Notes under the pieces: generated by a model
What the model was told of the DNA's origin: nothing
Databases searched by the model: none
What the model saw: only the letters and a program-made list of their open reading frames with translations
Made by a program: the position numbers and the translations under genes
Part shown: positions 61,621 through 64,000 of the stretch, in pieces
How the letters are laid out: the number at the start of each line of letters is the position of its first letter
Numbering within the stretch: the first letter of the stretch is position 1
Assembly: GCA_963575745.1 (NCBI GenBank)
Contig: CAUYUJ010011214.1
Coordinates: 284,435-348,434, forward strand
Source: Prorocentrum cordatum
Lineage: Eukaryota; Sar; Dinophyceae; Prorocentrales; Prorocentraceae
Reading direction: 5' to 3'
DNA length: 64,000 bases

Positions 61621-62880
61621 TCTGCTCCGAAAATACACGCAGTTTTTCAGAAGGCGCGAGGGTATCTGAAAAGCCCCGCTGCCTTTGAGAAGACCTGCTC
61701 CCTCTCACTTCCCCCACGCCTGCGGTAAGATCGCGTCGTGTCGACCGGCGGCGACCCCGCCACTGGCGTTCAACGTTGGACGCCGCCGGCGACCCAGAAT
61801 CAGTCGACATTGAACGATCTGACGCTTTGGAAACGGCGGATCGTTCAAGGTTGAACGGTCCCTGTTCGGTCTGAAAGCAACGCCGAAGTCGACCCGACAC
61901 GAGCCTGCCGTACAGTGCGTAGGCACGTCAAATAAGAAACCGGCCTGTCAGCAGCTGGCCTTGGGAGGGACATATGGTCGGGAAGTTTTGGACAGCGTGT
62001 CGATCTGACGGTTCTTGCCCTCCGCGCGTCGGTGCGACACGCTATCCAATTCGCGGTCTCGAGGCGTCCACGTGCCGAGCTTTTCCGGGTTCCCCGTCCC
62101 GAAGAGCGTAGCGACACGCTACCCGCTCGCAGGGCATGGCGTGTCACTGGGGCCGCCGCGGTGACACGCGATCCGACAGTTCTGATAGTTCCCGACCGTA
62201 GGCACGTCGAACAAGAAACCGCCCTGTCAGCAGGTGCCCACAAAAGTTTCTTTTACCTCGTTGGCCCTGGGGAGCCACATAAGCCCTGGGGCACCTCCTG
62301 GAGCTCAAAACTCGACGAGGAAAGTGCCCCTGAGTCTCTTATCGCATGTATCAGCTCTATATATCGAACAGTCCAGGGCAGGGGGCAGGGACCGACAGAA
62401 CCGCGACGGCACCGGTGGCGACGAGACAAGGAGAGGAGTAGGGTGTCGGAGCCGACGGGACGGGGACGGGGGAGCGCACGACGAGGGACCGGCAGAGGGG
62501 GCAGAGGGGAGCAGGAGGGTGAAAGGATCAGCAGCCACATGTGAGCCTTACCCCTGAACGTCAGAGTTCTGAAAAACCGGCTGTGGACCCCAGCGGGTGT
62601 GTCCGATGCCCCAGCGTCGATTGGAGCCGCAGGTGTGGGATTCGCGAATGGTCGCAGAGTTGAGCAAGCAGCGACAGCACATGGGTGCACCATCAGCAGC
62701 ATTGGCGGGGGTGCGAGACGGCACAGGCTCGCTCCGAATGTTTACTAACCTTTGGGAGGCAACACATCCCTTGTTTTACAGCCGATAGAACTGATTTGGC
62801 ATGGCTGCGGCTTCGCACCAAGCCAGGGCAACGCTGCCGCTTCGCGCCGAGCCCTAGAATAATCGATAAAGTCGTCGGAT
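61621..62880. other. No recognisable gene; spaced direct repeat
   Basis: CGTAGGCACGTC-AA-AAGAAACC followed by CCTGTCAGCAG occurs near 61919 and again near 62193, 274 bases apart. ACACGCTATCC/ACACGCTACCC words recur near 62036 and 62120. The pair GAACGATCTG and GATCGTTCAAGG near 61812 and 61850 is weakly inverted. ORFs here lack domains. Confidence 0.5.
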
Positions 62881-62897
62881 GCCGCCACAGCTTGTCG

Positions 62898-62922
62898 ACT
62901 CTCTACTCCTCCTCTTCCTCAC

Positions 62923-62957
<35 letters not shown>

Positions 62958-62975
62958 CCCCTCCTCCACTTCCAG
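62898..62975. repeat. CTCCTCTTC pyrimidine microsatellite
   Basis: CTCCTCTTCCTC run, no coding content. Confidence 0.9.
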
Positions 62976-63133
62976 CATCTCATGCCAACGCCTAATCATC
63001 CTTCTGCAAGGGGCTTTCGAGAGCTTTTCAGAGTCTCAGCCCGAGGAGGGGCTCCCGCGCTGGCGCCGCGGCCGTCTAGGCAGGCGTTGCGCAGGCGGCG
63101 CGGGGTGGGGACAGGGCCATCTTCTTCCAGGGG

Positions 63134-63874
63134 TTGCGGGCCGCGCTCTGCGACCGGCTCGTGGGCCAACCCATCCCGTTGCAGGACCAGGCTGGGGCGC
63201 CTCCGAGCCCCGCCTGGTCACCGCAATGGGGCCCGAGCGGAGCGGGGGGAGCTTCTTTTCCCCTGTACGCCCTGGGGCGGGCAGTGGACTTGAGCAGTGG
63301 GGTCGCGCCCCTGCTGCCTTCCACGGTCATGGCCCTCCTGGGCGTGACCGCGATGTGCTGTCTGTGTTGCGGCTGCTGTGTCGGGGTCCCAGTGACCCGC
63401 TGGTGGGGGCATCTTCACCTCGCCTGCCTCTCCTCGGGTGCTGTGCCTGAGGATCCCAGCGCTCGCTGGGAGGGCCGCCGTGCGGCTCGCGTTCCAGGGT
63501 ACGCCTTAGGCGGACCTGCGTGCCCTCGGGAGCGCGAGGCTTCGGTCCGTCTGGAGGGACTGAGGTCCAGGGGGGCGTGCCCGCCTTCCCGCCGAACTGC
63601 ACTCGGCCGCGCTGAAGCCTCCAGTTGGCCCGTCGGGCCCCCACGGTGCAGTGGCACCGATGGGGGACGAGGGTGTTCGGCCTCTCTGGGGAAGCTGCCC
63701 GTCTTCGGCCATCCCGCGAGCACGGGGTATTCTCGCTGGCAGATCACGTTGAACGACACATGTTACGCAGCGATACCGTTCCAGCAGCGGGAGGGCGGCA
63801 TGTTGCTTGCCATCCCGTTCGCCGTTGAGGCGGCAGAGGACCTGGAGGCGGCGGACGAAGCAGGGTTCGCATGA
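63134..63874 (+). CDS. Uncharacterised ORF with a Cys-rich transmembrane helix
   Basis: The 246-codon frame has a non-ATG first codon in this reading, so its start is uncertain; an in-frame ATG follows at the segment MALLGVTAMCC. Residues about 60-88 (LLPSTVMALLGVTAMCCLCC, then GCCVGVPVTRWW) make one hydrophobic Cys-rich helix. The C-terminal part (YSRWQITLNDTCYAAIPFQQ, EGGMLLAIPFAVEAAEDLEA) looks like real protein rather than low complexity. No family recognised. It could be the 5' ORF of a further retroelement running off the window, since the LINE here also starts with membrane ORFs. Confidence 0.4.
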   Translation: MRAALCDRLVGQPIPLQDQAGAPPSPAWSPQWGPSGAGGASFPLYALGRAVDLSSGVAPLLPSTVMALLGVTAMCCLCCGCCVGVPVTRWWGHLHLACLSSGAVPEDPSARWEGRRAARVPGYALGGPACPREREASVRLEGLRSRGACPPSRRTALGRAEASSWPVGPPRCSGTDGGRGCSASLGKLPVFGHPASTGYSRWQITLNDTCYAAIPFQQREGGMLLAIPFAVEAAEDLEAADEAGFA

Positions 63875-64000
63875 TTATTCTTAGGCTTACGCCACACCGC
63901 CGACCCCTTGTTTATGCCAATCTGGGGGTAGTAGAAGCTGCGAAGGGGTGAAAAGGCGAGTGATATTTGTTTGGTGTCTGTTCGCCGCCACCGCCAGAGG
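63875..64000. other. No recognisable gene at the right edge
   Basis: Short AT-richer stretch after the hydrophobic ORF; nothing recognised. Confidence 0.5.

Noticed and set aside
1-64000. Spliced-leader gene or relic (CCGTAGCCATTTTGGCTCAAG-type), tRNA, rRNA, CRISPR
   Set aside because: Looked for by eye on both strands and not found; a covariance-model scan would be needed to exclude diverged copies.

Overview
The window looks like nuclear DNA of a dinoflagellate. This is inferred from retroelement protein style (Ty1/copia polyproteins, and a LINE carrying an OTU domain), very repeat-rich and GC-rich DNA, and AG|GT repeats at both ends of the one intron I could place. No species can be named from the sequence. 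No spliced-leader copy, rRNA, tRNA or CRISPR array was recognised, and conventional genes are almost absent. Nearly everything readable is a mobile element, an element relic or tandem-repeat DNA.

Layout. 1-10.7 kb: a degenerate GC-rich repeat family present in both orientations, a decayed copia pol relic (about 2.1-4.1 kb), GAC and GTAT/GCAT/AT microsatellites, a foldback repeat, a kilobase G-rich minisatellite and an 83-bp tandem repeat. 10.87-18.16 kb: a complete but decayed Ty1/copia element (Copia-1) with LTRs, initiator-Met-type primer site, polypurine tract and a 5-bp target duplication AACGG. 18.2-22.4 kb: repeats, including an inverted copy of the repeat that forms the 54-61 kb array. 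22.5-24.2 kb: spliced coding fragment of a VWD-like extracellular protein, the best host-gene candidate. 24.65-29.4 kb: simple repeats around a 100-N assembly gap, with the same sequence on both sides of the gap. 29.7-31.4 kb, minus strand: a broken Rep-like gene with an HUH nuclease motif and a superfamily 3 helicase. 31.58-40.70 kb, minus strand: a LINE of about 9.1 kb flanked by a 17-bp duplication and sitting in a 64-bp satellite. It encodes membrane-protein ORFs, an OTU cysteine-protease-like domain, an APE endonuclease, reverse transcriptase, a zinc knuckle and RNase H, and is damaged by stops and frameshifts. 41.3-43.6 kb: repeats. 43.62-53.48 kb: a young Ty1/copia element (Copia-2) with identical 127-bp LTRs and almost intact gag and pol split over three frames. 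53.5-61.6 kb: minisatellites, then a tandem array of about 1.3-kb units with CGT microsatellites. 61.6-64 kb: mostly unrecognised, with a hydrophobic ORF near the right edge.

How parts relate. Copia-2 has everything an autonomous element needs if two +1 frame transitions can be made. Copia-1 and the 2-4 kb relic are older members of the same broad group. The LINE inserted into a 64-bp satellite whose remnant also abuts the Rep-like gene. The most unusual content is the Rep-like HUH plus helicase gene, the LINE with a secreted or membrane first ORF plus OTU domain, and the Copia-2 frame organisation with a possible second polypurine tract.
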